Of a stretch of 64,000 nt of DNA, positions 18,014 to 28,023 are shown piece after piece (the first letter of the stretch is position 1; each line of letters starts with the position of its first letter). Source of the stretch: Ferribacterium limneticum (GTDB taxonomy: Bacteria; Pseudomonadota; Gammaproteobacteria; Burkholderiales; Rhodocyclaceae); the NCBI RefSeq assembly GCF_020510585.1, contig NZ_CP075190.1:2106001-2170000 (forward strand). Reading direction: 5' to 3'. A model generated the notes under the pieces. That model ran no database searches, had not been told where the DNA came from, and was given only the letters and a program-made list of their open reading frames with translations. The position numbers and the translations under genes are program-made.

Positions 18014-20083
18014 ATGAGCGAAACCAACAACATCATTCCGGTTACCAGCTTCGATGGGAGTCCCTTTCGATTGCACCAGCCGTTTCCACCGGCTGGCGAC
18101 CAACCAGAGGCGATCCGGCAACTCGTCGAGGGGCTGGAGGATGGTCTGTCATTCCAGACCTTGCTCGGCGTTACCGGCTCCGGGAAGACCTATACGATGG
18201 CCAACGTCATCGCCCGCACCGGTCGTCCTGCCCTGGTTCTGGCGCCCAACAAGACGCTGGCGGCGCAGTTGTATTCCGAATTCAAGGAATTTTTCCCGGA
18301 AAACGCCGTCGAGTATTTCGTTTCCTACTATGACTACTATCAGCCGGAAGCCTATGTGCCATCCCGCGATCTGTTTATCGAGAAGGATAGTTCGATCAAC
18401 GAGCACATCGAACAGATGCGTTTGTCGGCAACTAAGAGCCTGATTGAACGGCGAGATGTCGTCATAGTCGCCACCGTTTCCTGCATCTACGGTATTGGTG
18501 ATCGCGACGAATATCACAACATGATCCTGACCATGCGCGTGGGCGACCGCCTCGATCAGCGCGCCATCGTCAAGCGGCTGACCGACATGCAGTACGACCG
18601 GAATGAGATGGACTTCCATCGTGGCACCTTCCGCGTGCGCGGCGATATCATCGACATTTTCCCGGCGGAACATGCCGAACACGCCATTCGTGTTTCGTTG
18701 TTCGATGACGAGGTTGAAGCTCTGCAATTCTTCGACCCGCTGACCGGCCATCTGCTGCATAAGGCGCTCCGTTTTACGGTATTCCCTGCATCCCATTATG
18801 TGACGCCGAGAGGCACCGTCCTGCGTGCCATCGAAGCGATCAAGGATGAATTGCGCGAACGCATAGATTTCTTTACCCGGAACAACAAGTTGGTCGAAGC
18901 GCAACGTATCGAGCAGCGCACCCGATTTGATCTGGAAATGCTCGATCAGATTGGCTTCTGCAAGGGTATCGAGAATTACTCGCGACACTTTTCAGGGCGC
19001 AAGGCCGGCGAATCACCGCCTACGCTGATCGATTATCTGCCAGCCGATGCGCTGATGTTCATCGATGAGTCGCATGTCAGCATCGGACAGGTCGGCGGGA
19101 TGTACAAGGGTGATCGCTCGCGCAAGGAAAATCTGGTTGATTATGGTTTTCGCCTGCCATCGGCGCTCGATAACCGGCCATTGCAGTTCAACGAATTCGA
19201 GGCGCATATGCGCCAGACCATCTTTGTTTCGGCCACGCCAGCTGACTATGAGCAGCAACATGCCGGTCAAGTGGTAGAGCAGGTGGCCCGTCCCACCGGA
19301 TTGATTGATCCGGAGGTGATCGTTCGGCCTGCATCGACACAAGTGGATGATCTGTTGGCAGAAATTGGCAAGCGAATTGCCGTAGGTGAGCGGGTGCTGG
19401 TTACGACGCTGACAAAGCGCATGTCCGAAGACCTGACGGATTTTCTGGCCGACAACGGTATCAAGGTTCGTTATCTGCACTCGGACATAGATACCGTTGA
19501 GCGCGTCGAAATTATCCGTGACCTGCGCCTGGGTGAGTTCGACGTTCTCGTCGGCATTAATCTGCTGCGCGAAGGACTGGATATTCCGGAAGTTTCACTG
19601 GTTGCGATCCTTGATGCCGACAAGGAAGGCTTTTTGCGTTCGGAACGATCATTAATTCAGACAATTGGCCGTGCCGCACGCCATATCCATGGCACAGCCA
19701 TCCTCTATGCTGATACGATTACAAGGTCTATGCAGCATGCTATTGCCGAAACAGGGCGGCGACGTGAGAAGCAAATCGGCTTCAATCTGGCGCACGGCAT
19801 TACACCACGCGGCGTGTCCAAGAAAATAAAGGACATCATCGATGGGGTTTATGATGCAGGAACAGCACAAACAGAGCTGAAAGCCGCTCAGCAGTTGGCA
19901 ATATACGAAGCCATGGATGAAAAGACAGTGGCCAGGGAGATCAAGCGACTCGAGAAAGCGATGCTTGAGTGCGCAAGAAACCTGGAATTCGAAAAAGCGG
20001 CGGCAGCCCGCGACGAATTGTTCCGGCTTAAGGAGCAGATATTCGGCGTGGCGCGACACGACCCTGACGGAGAGACAAAATGA
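18014..20083 (+). CDS. uvrB: Excinuclease ABC subunit B
   Basis: 689 residues. DNA damage verification helicase of nucleotide excision repair. Walker A '[13 protein letters not shown]', beta-hairpin '[16 protein letters not shown]', DEAH-like '[12 protein letters not shown]', helicase motifs '[30 protein letters not shown]' (named in part) and the C-terminal UVR domain '[23 protein letters not shown]' (UvrC contact, in part) are present. ATG 18,014 (MSETNN) is used. The downstream phosphatase gene overlaps by 4 bases. uvrC lies at 48,807 in the same window. Confidence 0.98.
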   Translation: MSETNNIIPVTSFDGSPFRLHQPFPPAGDQPEAIRQLVEGLEDGLSFQTLLGVTGSGKTYTMANVIARTGRPALVLAPNKTLAAQLYSEFKEFFPENAVEYFVSYYDYYQPEAYVPSRDLFIEKDSSINEHIEQMRLSATKSLIERRDVVIVATVSCIYGIGDRDEYHNMILTMRVGDRLDQRAIVKRLTDMQYDRNEMDFHRGTFRVRGDIIDIFPAEHAEHAIRVSLFDDEVEALQFFDPLTGHLLHKALRFTVFPASHYVTPRGTVLRAIEAIKDELRERIDFFTRNNKLVEAQRIEQRTRFDLEMLDQIGFCKGIENYSRHFSGRKAGESPPTLIDYLPADALMFIDESHVSIGQVGGMYKGDRSRKENLVDYGFRLPSALDNRPLQFNEFEAHMRQTIFVSATPADYEQQHAGQVVEQVARPTGLIDPEVIVRPASTQVDDLLAEIGKRIAVGERVLVTTLTKRMSEDLTDFLADNGIKVRYLHSDIDTVERVEIIRDLRLGEFDVLVGINLLREGLDIPEVSLVAILDADKEGFLRSERSLIQTIGRAARHIHGTAILYADTITRSMQHAIAETGRRREKQIGFNLAHGITPRGVSKKIKDIIDGVYDAGTAQTELKAAQQLAIYEAMDEKTVAREIKRLEKAMLECARNLEFEKAAAARDELFRLKEQIFGVARHDPDGETK

Positions 20084-20562
20084 GCTATCGCGTGCTACTT
20101 GTCTGCATGGGCAACATCTGCAGATCGCCGACAGCTGAAGGTGTTTTTAGATATTTTATAAAAATTAATAACTTAGGAGGTAAAGTTGAAGTTGATTCTG
20201 CTGGGACGCACGGCTATCACGTTGGCGAAGCTCCCGATTCGCGGACGCAACGCGCAGCGTCGGCACGGGGTTATAACCTTTCACAGCTACGCGCCCGCAA
20301 GGTGGCTCGGCAGGATCTCGACTATTTCGATCTTATTCTGGCTATGGACAAGAGCAATCTTGATAATTTGATGCGCATGGCGACGCCGGAGCAACAGAAA
20401 CGCATCGGACTGTTCATGGATTACTCACAGAACTTCGATGATGACGAAGTGCCCGATCCATATTATGGCTTGGGTCATGGTTTTGATCTCGTTCTCGATA
20501 TGGTCGAGGATGCTTCGCTGGGGCTGGTCGAGGAAATAAAAAAGAAACTGGAAACTTCCTGA
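20080..20562 (+). CDS. Low-molecular-weight protein tyrosine phosphatase
   Basis: 160 residues. The active-site loop '[14 protein letters not shown]' (C-x5-R-S) is at residues 9-16 and the general acid is in '[11 protein letters not shown]'. Dephosphorylates Tyr-P or small aryl phosphates; arsenate reductases share the fold, but the DPYYG loop favours the phosphatase. ATGA overlap with uvrB suggests coupling. Positions 20,140-20,190 are strikingly AT-rich and include an internal AGGAGGT, though the encoded segment ([20 protein letters not shown]) aligns with the normal fold. Confidence 0.93.
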   Translation: MSYRVLLVCMGNICRSPTAEGVFRYFIKINNLGGKVEVDSAGTHGYHVGEAPDSRTQRAASARGYNLSQLRARKVARQDLDYFDLILAMDKSNLDNLMRMATPEQQKRIGLFMDYSQNFDDDEVPDPYYGLGHGFDLVLDMVEDASLGLVEEIKKKLETS

Positions 20563-20577
20563 GTAGTGGCCAGAAAC

Positions 20578-20607
20578 AAGAAGGGGCTCCCACGGGAGCC
20601 CCTTCTT
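20578..20607. terminator. Bidirectional terminator between the phosphatase gene and rne
   Basis: A near-perfect hairpin AAGAAGGGGCTCC / GGAGCCCCTTCTT with a 4-base loop, A-rich on the left and T-rich on the right. It serves both convergent genes. Confidence 0.85.
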
Positions 20608-20625
20608 CATTACGTCGTCGACTTC

Positions 20626-23274
20626 TTATTTGCCGGTTTCAACCATCACGAGTGGCTCATTTTCGGCTTGCTCGGTGACGGACTTCTGCTTGCGCGGACG
20701 TCCTAGCTTGACCGGAGGCTCCGCCGGGGCAATGGCGACAGCAGGTGCGGTGGTCTGTACCAGAACCAATCCGCTTTCAGCCAAAGCCGAGGTTAAGTCG
20801 ATCGGTTCCGGAACAACGGCGACTGACTGGATTACGGTTTCTTCGATTTGCGGGGCGCTGATCGCAATGGCTTCGACTACAGCAGTTTCGACCGATGCAG
20901 CTTCCGGTTCTGCTTGCTTGGTTTCGACAATAGCGACAGGAGCAACAGCTACTGGCTCAACAACGACCTGGCTTGATTCAATGTTCGGCGCGATCGCCTC
21001 GGCTGCAATCATTTCGGCTGCGGGGATGACAACGATCACAGGCTCCTGACTGACTGGTTCTGCCGTTTCCTGAACCGGGGCGGCTGCCTCGCCAGTTTCG
21101 ACGACTGGCGTTACAGCCTCGGCTTCGGGGCGACGCTCACCACGACCGCGACCGCCACGACGGCCCCGACGGCGATTGCCCTGTTCTTCACTGCCGTTGG
21201 CCTCTTGGGATTCATTGTCGACCAGCGGGGCGACAGATGTTGACTGATCTGCACTTGGCGCCTGTTGCGCTAGCTTGTTCTCGGCTGCCTCTGCTTGCGG
21301 ACGTTCACCACGCCCCTTGCGTTCGCCACGCGGACGGCGCTCCTGACGTTCGCCATTGCCGGCGGTCGACTCGTCTGAAGGTGCCTTTTCTGCACTGCGC
21401 TCATTACGATTGCCGCGATCTTTGTTGCGTTCTCCGCGTTCTTCTTCACGCTTGTTGGCGTTACGTCCGCCACGGCGGCCATCGCGGTCTCGACGACCAT
21501 CACCGCGACCTTCGCGGGGTTTCTTGGCAGGCTCGGGAGCGACTACCGTTTCGACCGGTTTTGCCGGTGCGCGGAACCACGAAAATAGCTTGGAGAAAAT
21601 GCCGGCTTCCGGCTGGACTGGTGCAGCAACCGGTGCGTCGGTCTTCTCCGGAAGGTTAGGTGCCGGCTGATCGGGCGAAATGCCCTTGATTGCCGCTTCC
21701 TGGCGAGGTTTAACGGCCTCTTGTTGAGTGGCCTGCTTGATCGCTTCCTCAAGGGGCATGTCGACCATGCGGTAGGAGGGTTCGCGGATGTCGTCCTGAT
21801 TCAGGTCGTCGTGGCGCAGGCGCGTGATGGTGTGTGCCGGCGTTTCGAGATGGATGTTCGGGATGAGCAGGATGGTGACCTTGTGGCGCAACTCGATGGC
21901 CTGGATATCCGGGCGCTTTTCGTTGAGCAGGAAGGTGGCGACATCAACCGGAACCTGGACATGGACGGCGCCGGTGTTTTCCTTCATCGACTCCTCTTCA
22001 AGGATGCGCAGAATGTGTAGCGCTGCCGATTCGGTCGAGCGGATGTGGCCAGTACCGGTACAGCGCGGGCAGGGGATGTAGCTGGTTTCGGCCAGGGCCG
22101 GACGCAGGCGCTGACGGGAGAGTTCCATCAGGCCGAAGCGGCTGATCTTGCCCATTTGAACGCGGGCGCGGTCGAAACGCAGGCCGTCGCGCAGACGGTT
22201 TTCGACGTCGCGCTGATTCTTCTGGCTTTCCATGTCGATGAAGTCGATGACGATCAGGCCGCCAAGGTCGCGCAAGCGCAATTGGCGGGCCAGTTCGTCG
22301 GCCGCTTCCTGATTGGTCTTGAGCGCGGTTTCCTCGATGTCGGAGCCTTTGGTTGAGCGGCCCGAGTTCACGTCGACAGCGACCAGCGCTTCGGTGTGGT
22401 CGATGACGATGGCGCCACCGGAAGGTAGATTGACCTGACGGGCAAAGGCGGTTTCGATCTGATGTTCGATCTGAAAACGCGAGAACAGTGGCACGTCGTC
22501 GCGATAGCGTTTGACGCGATTGACATTGCCCGGCATGACCGTGCCCATGAAGGCGCGAGCTTGCTCGTAGACCTCGTCGGTATCAATCAGGATTTCGCCG
22601 ATATCCGGCTGGAAGTAATCGCGGATGGCGCGAATGACCAGGCTGCCTTCCAGATAAATCAGGAAAGCGCCGCTTTGCTGCTGGGCGGCGCCATCGATGG
22701 CGGTCCACAGTTGCAGCAGGTAGTTCAAGTCCCATTGCAGTTCTTCGGCCTGGCGACCGATGGCTGCGGTACGGGCGATCAGGCTCATGCCGTTGGGCAC
22801 TTCAAGCTGATCCATGACGTCACGCAGTTCGGCGCGCTCGTCGCCGTCGACACGACGGGAAACACCACCGCCGCGCGGATTGTTCGGCATCAGTACGAGG
22901 TAGCGGCCGGCCAGGGAAACGTAGGTAGTCAGGGCGGCGCCCTTGTTGCCACGTTCATCCTTGTCGACCTGGACGATCAGTTCCTGACCTTCCTTCAGTG
23001 CATCCTGGATTCGGGCCCGGCCAGCTTCGGTACCCGGCAGAAAGAAGGCGCGGGATACTTCCTTGAAAGGGAGGAATCCGTGCCGATCGGCGCCGTAGTC
23101 AACGAAGCAGGCTTCGAGCGACGGTTCGATACGGGTAATGATGCCCTTGTAGATGTTGCTTTTGCGTTGTTCCTTGGCGGAGGATTCAATGTCGAGATCA
23201 ATCAGTTTCTGACCATCGACAATGGCGACACGGAGTTCTTCCGCCTGTGTCGCATTGAATAGCATGCGTTTCAT
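20626..23274 (-). CDS. rne: Ribonuclease E
   Basis: 882 residues. Essential endoribonuclease and degradosome scaffold. It begins 'MKRMLFNATQAEELRVAIVDG', nearly the E. coli RNase E start, so ATG 23,274 is preferred. Order: S1 RNA-binding domain (about 35-120, 'GIITRIEPSLEACFVDYG'), 5' sensor/RNase H-like fold, catalytic 'VDVNSGRSTKG' and 'GGLIVIDFIDM' metal-binding Asp residues, zinc link 'CPRCTGTGHI'. A long disordered tail from about 520 on is rich in Arg/Gly/Glu, then Val/Ala/Pro. The arginine-rich segments probably bind RNA and degradosome partners. The upstream 400-base leader may support feedback control, as in other species. Confidence 0.96.
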   Translation of the reverse strand: MKRMLFNATQAEELRVAIVDGQKLIDLDIESSAKEQRKSNIYKGIITRIEPSLEACFVDYGADRHGFLPFKEVSRAFFLPGTEAGRARIQDALKEGQELIVQVDKDERGNKGAALTTYVSLAGRYLVLMPNNPRGGGVSRRVDGDERAELRDVMDQLEVPNGMSLIARTAAIGRQAEELQWDLNYLLQLWTAIDGAAQQQSGAFLIYLEGSLVIRAIRDYFQPDIGEILIDTDEVYEQARAFMGTVMPGNVNRVKRYRDDVPLFSRFQIEHQIETAFARQVNLPSGGAIVIDHTEALVAVDVNSGRSTKGSDIEETALKTNQEAADELARQLRLRDLGGLIVIDFIDMESQKNQRDVENRLRDGLRFDRARVQMGKISRFGLMELSRQRLRPALAETSYIPCPRCTGTGHIRSTESAALHILRILEEESMKENTGAVHVQVPVDVATFLLNEKRPDIQAIELRHKVTILLIPNIHLETPAHTITRLRHDDLNQDDIREPSYRMVDMPLEEAIKQATQQEAVKPRQEAAIKGISPDQPAPNLPEKTDAPVAAPVQPEAGIFSKLFSWFRAPAKPVETVVAPEPAKKPREGRGDGRRDRDGRRGGRNANKREEERGERNKDRGNRNERSAEKAPSDESTAGNGERQERRPRGERKGRGERPQAEAAENKLAQQAPSADQSTSVAPLVDNESQEANGSEEQGNRRRGRRGGRGRGERRPEAEAVTPVVETGEAAAPVQETAEPVSQEPVIVVIPAAEMIAAEAIAPNIESSQVVVEPVAVAPVAIVETKQAEPEAASVETAVVEAIAISAPQIEETVIQSVAVVPEPIDLTSALAESGLVLVQTTAPAVAIAPAEPPVKLGRPRKQKSVTEQAENEPLVMVETGK

Positions 23275-23676
23275 TATTTTCGGGCTCCAGCGCACAGCAG
23301 CACGCTGCAACGAAACGCCCGGGCAGGCAGCGACAGTTTCAGTTATCGGGTTGCGTCATGAATGATGGTTGGCAAAGGCGATGGTGAATGTGCTGATCAA
23401 CAAACGGCCGCGTGCTTTTTATTGAAATGCGCGACCTGAAAATTCCTGCAACGGGCAATCCGTGCGTGCTTACAGTGGGCTTATCCATTAACATCACTAC
23501 TTTTGGTGAGTGAACTTAACCAGTCGTTTTACGTTGATCTGGCCTGGGCAGTTGGCACAGGTGAGACTTCGAGCCTGCCGCTTGGCGGTCGCGCATTAAG
23601 CGCAAGGTCACAAACGGTCTGATGGTTCGGCATCTCTTGCAAACCGAGACGTAGAACGCAGGCAGTATATTAGAAA
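23275..23676. other. Divergent rne-rluC intergenic region
   Basis: About 400 bases with no credible gene. Divergent rne and rluC are a conserved arrangement. Long rne leaders carry autoregulatory structure in other bacteria; I could not define a specific hairpin here with confidence. Several short GC-rich inverted patches are present near the rne start. Confidence 0.5.
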
Positions 23677-24681
23677 ATGACCGGGGTAGGTAACAATTCA
23701 GTCACGCACGCAGTGATCGGCGAAGAAGAAGAGGGGCAGCGCCTCGACAACTTTTTGATCCGGCGCTGCAAGGGGGTTCCGAAGAGCCATATCTATCGAA
23801 TTTTGCGGAGTGGCGAAGTACGGGTGAATAGCGGCCGGGTCGATGCGACCTACCGCCTCTGCGCCGGCGACAACGTGCGAATTCCGCCGATCCGGATTGC
23901 CGAACGGCCGCAAAATGAGGTCGACGAAGCGGCCAAGGAGCGTGTCGATCTGCCGATTATCTATGAAGATGAGGCAATGCTTGTCATCGACAAGCCGGAA
24001 GGCATTGCCGTCCATGGTGGCAGCGGGGTCAGTTTTGGCGTGATCGAGGCCTTGCGCCGACAGCGTCCGCAAGCCAAGTTCCTTGAACTGGCGCACCGAC
24101 TGGACAGAGAAACCTCTGGTGTGCTGCTGGTAGGCAAAAAACGGTTGGCGTTGACCGCGCTGCATGACATGTTCCGCGAGCACGGAGCAGGGGCGGACAA
24201 GCGTTACCTGGTTTTGGTCAAGGGACGCTGGATGAACACTACCCAGCACGTCAAGTTGCCGCTGTACAAATACCTGACCGAAGGTGGCGAACGTCGCGTT
24301 TCAGTCAATCCCGAAGGCAAGGCGTCGCATACCATCTTCCGCTTGCTGGCGCGCTGGTCGGATATGAGCCTGCTTGAAGCGCAACTGAAAACGGGGCGCA
24401 CTCATCAGATTCGCGTCCACCTAGCGCATCTTGGCTTCCCCATTCTCGGCGACGAGAAATATGGTGATTTTGCGTTAAACAAGAATCTGAAACGTGATGG
24501 CCTGAAACGCATGGCATTGCATGCCTGGCGGATGGCCTTTCGCCACCCGCTAACGGCCACGCCAGTCGAGTGCATCGCACCGCTACCTGACAGTTTTGGT
24601 AGCTACATTCTTACGGTCAACCGGAAAAAAGACCCAGAATTCAAATCCGAAAATCTGGAAGAGATATTGAGCCAAAAATGA
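23677..24681 (+). CDS. rluC: 23S rRNA pseudouridine synthase RluC
   Basis: 334 residues. An N-terminal S4 RNA-binding domain (about 18-75, 'QRLDNFLIRRCKGVPKSHIY') is followed by a RluA-type catalytic domain with 'LAHRLDRETSGVLL' (catalytic Asp) and 'KTGRTHQIRVHLAHLG'. It makes pseudouridines in 23S rRNA helix regions equivalent to 955/2504/2580. The C-terminal tail 'TVNRKKDPEFKSENLEEI' is encoded by a dispersed repeat (24,612-24,630) and goes beyond the usual end. Overlaps the HAD gene by 4 bases. Confidence 0.95.
   Translation: MTGVGNNSVTHAVIGEEEEGQRLDNFLIRRCKGVPKSHIYRILRSGEVRVNSGRVDATYRLCAGDNVRIPPIRIAERPQNEVDEAAKERVDLPIIYEDEAMLVIDKPEGIAVHGGSGVSFGVIEALRRQRPQAKFLELAHRLDRETSGVLLVGKKRLALTALHDMFREHGAGADKRYLVLVKGRWMNTTQHVKLPLYKYLTEGGERRVSVNPEGKASHTIFRLLARWSDMSLLEAQLKTGRTHQIRVHLAHLGFPILGDEKYGDFALNKNLKRDGLKRMALHAWRMAFRHPLTATPVECIAPLPDSFGSYILTVNRKKDPEFKSENLEEILSQK
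24612..24630 (+). repeat. Dispersed repeat copy 2 (TACGGTCAACCGGAAAAAA)
   Basis: Identical over 19 bases to copy 1 (13,432) and over 18 to copy 3 (34,426). It lies in frame in the last 25 codons of rluC and encodes TVNRKK. Confidence 0.75.
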
Positions 24682-25328
24682 AATACCAACTGGTTGTCTT
24701 TGACTGGGATGGCACGCTGCTTGACTCGGCGGGCGCCATCGTTCATGCCATCCAGGCGTCTTGCCGTGATCTCGGCTTGTCTGTTCCGGACGACGCGCGT
24801 GCTCGTCATGTCATTGGCCTGGGTTTGGCCGATGCCTTGCGCCACGCGGTGCCGGATTTGCCCCCCGAGAGCACGCAGGTGATGGTCGAGCGCTATCGTT
24901 TCCACTATCTGTCTGGCGATCAGAGCCTGACCTTGTTCGACGGTGTGCCTGAAATGCTCCAACGCCTGAAGGCGGCCGGGCATATTTTGGCGGTAGCAAC
25001 AGGCAAGAGCCGGCTTGGTCTTGAACGGGCACTTGATCATTCGGGGTTGCGTCCGCTATTTCAGGCCTCTCGTTGTGCCGACGAATGTCACTCAAAACCG
25101 CATCCGCAGATGCTGCAGGAGCTGATGGCCGAGTTTGGCATTGCCGCCGAGTCGACTGTCATGATCGGCGACACTTCGCATGACCTTCTGATGGCGACCA
25201 ATGCCGGCGTCGATAGCCTGGCGGTAACCTATGGCGCCCATCCGCACGACCACCTGCTGGAACACAAGCCAGTGACCTGTCTGCATAGCGTGAAGGAGCT
25301 GGATCGGTGGCTGCAGGATTGCGCCTGA
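24678..25328 (+). CDS. HAD-superfamily phosphatase (phosphoglycolate phosphatase-like)
   Basis: 216 residues. HAD motif I 'VFDWDGTLLDS' (nucleophile and acid Asp), motif II Thr in 'LAVATGKSR', Lys/motif III 'SKPHPQML', motif IV 'VMIGDTSHDLLMATNAG'. It has an alpha-helical cap as in Gph/PpaX relatives. The substrate is not decided by sequence; related genes beside rluC are annotated as phosphoglycolate phosphatase-like. ATGA overlap with rluC, and overlap with the following Rieske gene. Confidence 0.9.
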   Translation: MKYQLVVFDWDGTLLDSAGAIVHAIQASCRDLGLSVPDDARARHVIGLGLADALRHAVPDLPPESTQVMVERYRFHYLSGDQSLTLFDGVPEMLQRLKAAGHILAVATGKSRLGLERALDHSGLRPLFQASRCADECHSKPHPQMLQELMAEFGIAAESTVMIGDTSHDLLMATNAGVDSLAVTYGAHPHDHLLEHKPVTCLHSVKELDRWLQDCA

Positions 25329-25666
25329 TCTGTACCAGTAGTGAGGTTGTAGATGGCGGGCAGGGGGTTCGTTTTACTGTCGAGCGCTACGGACGTACGA
25401 CGCCAGCATTTGTCATACGTTTTCATGGGCAGGTGCACGCCTATTTGAATGAATGTGGTCACGTTCCAGCTGAACTCGACTGGCTGCCGGGCCAATTCTT
25501 CGATGATTCCAAGCTATACTTGATTTGCTCGATTCATGGCGCACTTTATGCTCCAGAGTCAGGCAGATGTCTCGGTGGCCGGTGTCAGGGTAAAGGATTG
25601 AAACCCCTGAAGGTGCAAGAGATCGACGGACAGATTTTTTTAGAGCAAGAAAACAATCATGGATAG
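25307..25666 (+). CDS. Rieske [2Fe-2S] protein
   Basis: 119-residue single-domain Rieske ferredoxin. Cluster ligands are 'CGHVPAELDW' (Cys-x-His) and 'CSIHGALYAPESGRC' (Cys-x2-His), spaced as in NirD-like and dioxygenase Rieske domains. GTG start at 25,307 overlaps the HAD gene by 22 bases; a later start would remove little. Cytoplasmic, as no signal or membrane segment is seen. Partner unknown. Overlaps the S49 protease start by 8 bases, so it forms part of the rluC operon. Confidence 0.88.
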   Translation: MAAGLRLICTSSEVVDGGQGVRFTVERYGRTTPAFVIRFHGQVHAYLNECGHVPAELDWLPGQFFDDSKLYLICSIHGALYAPESGRCLGGRCQGKGLKPLKVQEIDGQIFLEQENNHG

Positions 25667-26621
25667 CCCCCAACCGCCCAATAACGATTCCGCCTGGGAG
25701 CGGAAAACCCTTGAAAAATTGGTGTTCGCTGCCCTCGACGAGCAGCGGGCCCGTCGGCGCTGGGGAATTGCCTTCAAGGCACTTGGTTTCATATACCTGT
25801 TGGTTGTGCTGGTCGCTGTCGTTGACTGGGGCGCCGGAGCTGAGCATCAAGAACGCCACACGGCCCTGGTCACCCTAAGTGGTGTCATTGAGGCCAAAGG
25901 GGAGAGCAATGCAGAGAATCTCGTTGCCGCGCTGAACAGCGCCTTCGAGGAAAAGAATGTTGCCGGCATCATCCTGCGCATCAACAGCCCCGGCGGCAGC
26001 CCGGTTCAGGCGGGAATCATCAATGATGAAATTCGTCGCCTACGTGGGAAGCATCCGGACAAGCTTGTGTATGCAGTGGTTGAAGACATGTGCGCCTCGG
26101 GTGGCTATTACGTCGCCGCGGCAGCCGACAGTATCTACGTCAACAAGGCCAGTATTGTCGGCTCCATCGGTGTGCTGATGGATGGCTTCGGTTTTACTGG
26201 CACGATGGACAAGGTGGGCATCGAGCGTCGCCTGCTAACTGCTGGCGAGAATAAGGGCTTCCTCGACCCGTTCTCGCCACAGGCGCCGCAGCACAAGGCT
26301 CATGCCCAGACGCTGCTCAATGATATTCACCAGCAATTCATTGACGTCGTTAAAGCCGGGCGCGGCAAGCGGCTCAAGGAAACGCCGGAAATGTTTTCCG
26401 GCCTGATGTGGACCGGCGCGCAGAGCGTTAAGTTGGGGTTGGCCGACGATTTTGGCAGCGTCGAATCGGTGGCGCGCGATGTCATCAAGGCCGAGAAGGT
26501 TCTGGATTATTCGGTCAAGGACAATATCGCCGAACGTTTCGCCAAGCGCCTAGGCGCCAGTACCTTTGCCGGTTTCTGGAAAGGCTTTTCGGAAAGTGCA
26601 GCGGGCGTCAGTCTTCGCTAA
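25659..26621 (+). CDS. S49 family peptidase (SppA-like)
   Basis: 320 residues. One N-terminal membrane helix ('IYLLVVLVAVVDWGAG', about 45-60) is followed by a periplasm-facing S49 protease domain. Catalytic features are 'ILRINSPGGSPVQA', the Ser in 'EDMCASGGYYVAAAAD' and the Lys in 'LTAGENKGFLDPFS'. Single-domain, shorter than E. coli SppA (618 residues), so it should assemble as an oligomer. Family role: degradation of cleaved signal peptides in the membrane. Convergent with the methylase gene, 3 bases apart. Confidence 0.92.
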   Translation: MDSPQPPNNDSAWERKTLEKLVFAALDEQRARRRWGIAFKALGFIYLLVVLVAVVDWGAGAEHQERHTALVTLSGVIEAKGESNAENLVAALNSAFEEKNVAGIILRINSPGGSPVQAGIINDEIRRLRGKHPDKLVYAVVEDMCASGGYYVAAAADSIYVNKASIVGSIGVLMDGFGFTGTMDKVGIERRLLTAGENKGFLDPFSPQAPQHKAHAQTLLNDIHQQFIDVVKAGRGKRLKETPEMFSGLMWTGAQSVKLGLADDFGSVESVARDVIKAEKVLDYSVKDNIAERFAKRLGASTFAGFWKGFSESAAGVSLR

Positions 26622-26624
26622 AGA

Positions 26625-27332
26625 TCAGGCCAGCAGCAGAAAAACCGTCGGACGCCGCTCGATTTCGGGCGGCGTTTGTTTTTTCCAGACCTGGATTGTT
26701 CGCGTCAGCACCGATTCGCCCGGCAAGGTTAAGTCAGTTGCCACGGTCAGCCTGGTTGTTGGGAGGCAGGCCTGAAGAACGGCATCGAACATCGCCCGGT
26801 TACGGTACGGAGTTTCTATGAAAATCTGGGTCTGCTGGCGTTTTTTTGATTCGTTTTCCAGGTTGCGCAGCATTTTTGTGCGCTCGACCTCTTTGGCGGG
26901 CAGGTAGCCCTGAAAGGCAAAGCGTTGCCCGTTCAGGCCCGAGGCCATCAAGGCCAGCAGGAGCGAAGAGGGGCCAATGAGTGGCACAACACGAATGCCT
27001 TCCTTTTGGGCTAGTGCAACCAGATTGGCGCCAGGGTCAGCAACCGCTGGACAGCCAGCCTCCGATAGCAAGCCGACGTCGTGGCCGGCGCGCAGTGGTT
27101 CCAGCAAGCGGTCAAGCTCATTCGCCTTGGTATGCTCGTTCAATTCCTGAAGCTGCAATTCCTGCAACGGCAAATCGGTGCCTGCCGCCTTCAGGAAGGC
27201 CCGTGCTGTCTTGGCCTGTTCGACGACAAAATAAGTCAATGGCCGGATCGAGGCGAGTACATTGGCGGGCAGAGATTCTTGCGGTGCAGTCGGGCCGAGC
27301 GGTACGGGAATCAAATACAGGGTGCCGGCCAT
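26625..27332 (-). CDS. SAM-dependent methyltransferase, RsmI-like (tetrapyrrole methylase fold)
   Basis: 235 residues. Tetrapyrrole-methylase fold with 'GTLYLIPVPLGP' start, 'DVGLLSEAGCPAVADPGANLV' SAM-binding loop (in part) and 'VVPLIGPSSLLLALMASGL'. Close to RsmI (16S rRNA C1402 2'-O-methyltransferase) but shorter and divergent, as in the 'second RsmI paralogue' found beside maf in betaproteobacteria; the exact target is uncertain. Start codon overlaps the Maf stop by one base. Confidence 0.85.
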   Translation of the reverse strand: MAGTLYLIPVPLGPTAPQESLPANVLASIRPLTYFVVEQAKTARAFLKAAGTDLPLQELQLQELNEHTKANELDRLLEPLRAGHDVGLLSEAGCPAVADPGANLVALAQKEGIRVVPLIGPSSLLLALMASGLNGQRFAFQGYLPAKEVERTKMLRNLENESKKRQQTQIFIETPYRNRAMFDAVLQACLPTTRLTVATDLTLPGESVLTRTIQVWKKQTPPEIERRPTVFLLLA

Positions 27333-27913
27333 CAGAGAACCGCCACGCCCTGATTACGCAACATGTCGCACAGCGCAATCAATGGTAGGCCAACCAGGGC
27401 ATTCGGATCGTCGCCACGCATGCTGCTCAATAACGCAATCCCCAATCCTTCCGACTTGGCCGATCCTGCGCAGTTATACGCCGGCTCCCGGCAAAGATAA
27501 TTCTCGATTTCCTGGTCGCTTAATTCTCGGAACGTGACCAGCGTTGGCACCCCACGAATCTGCACCTGACCCGTTCTGGCATTGAGCAGGCAGAGGCCAG
27601 TGAAGAAATTGACAGTCTTTCCGGACAAGGTGCGCAACTGATCGACAGCGCGCTCATGCGTTCCCGGTTTTCCGTACATTTTGCCGTCGACCGTAGCAAC
27701 CTGATCGCTACCGATAATCAGCGCATCAGGATACGTTTCAGCGACCGCTCTGGCCTTGGCTTCGGAAAGCCGCAAGGCAATCTGTTCCGGCGTTTCGCCG
27801 GGAAAAGGGCTTTCATCGGTTTGCGGATTGGCAACATCAAACGGGATGCCAAGACGACCAAGGAGTTCTCGGCGAAATGGCGAGGTTGAGGCTAGAATCA
27901 GGTTCTGCGGCAT
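27332..27913 (-). CDS. Maf-family nucleoside triphosphate pyrophosphatase (YceF-like)
   Basis: 193 residues. Maf fold: '[18 protein letters not shown]' nucleotide-binding start, '[22 protein letters not shown]' (catalytic Asp/Lys, in part) and '[13 protein letters not shown]'. The SxxR and GSDQV patterns match the YceF subgroup, which hydrolyses m7GTP; other Maf proteins take dTTP/UTP. It is upstream of, and coupled to, the methylase gene, and divergent from the yceD-rpmF-plsX operon, a common arrangement. Confidence 0.93.
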   Translation of the reverse strand: MPQNLILASTSPFRRELLGRLGIPFDVANPQTDESPFPGETPEQIALRLSEAKARAVAETYPDALIIGSDQVATVDGKMYGKPGTHERAVDQLRTLSGKTVNFFTGLCLLNARTGQVQIRGVPTLVTFRELSDQEIENYLCREPAYNCAGSAKSEGLGIALLSSMRGDDPNALVGLPLIALCDMLRNQGVAVL

Positions 27914-28023
27914 AAAAATCCGTTACAACAAAGCTTTGCGTTGAACACTTCAAGCAGCACTTTGTTTTGACTTGGAAAGCCAAAAATAATATCATTCAAT
28001 GTTTAAGTCGCAACAGATCAAGA

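Noticed and set aside
18149..18988. 279-codon open frame antisense to uvrB
   Set aside because: Shadow of uvrB, which carries all helicase motifs.
23275..23676. A riboswitch or sRNA in the rne-rluC gap
   Set aside because: No defensible conserved fold or promoter-terminator pair could be seen by eye.
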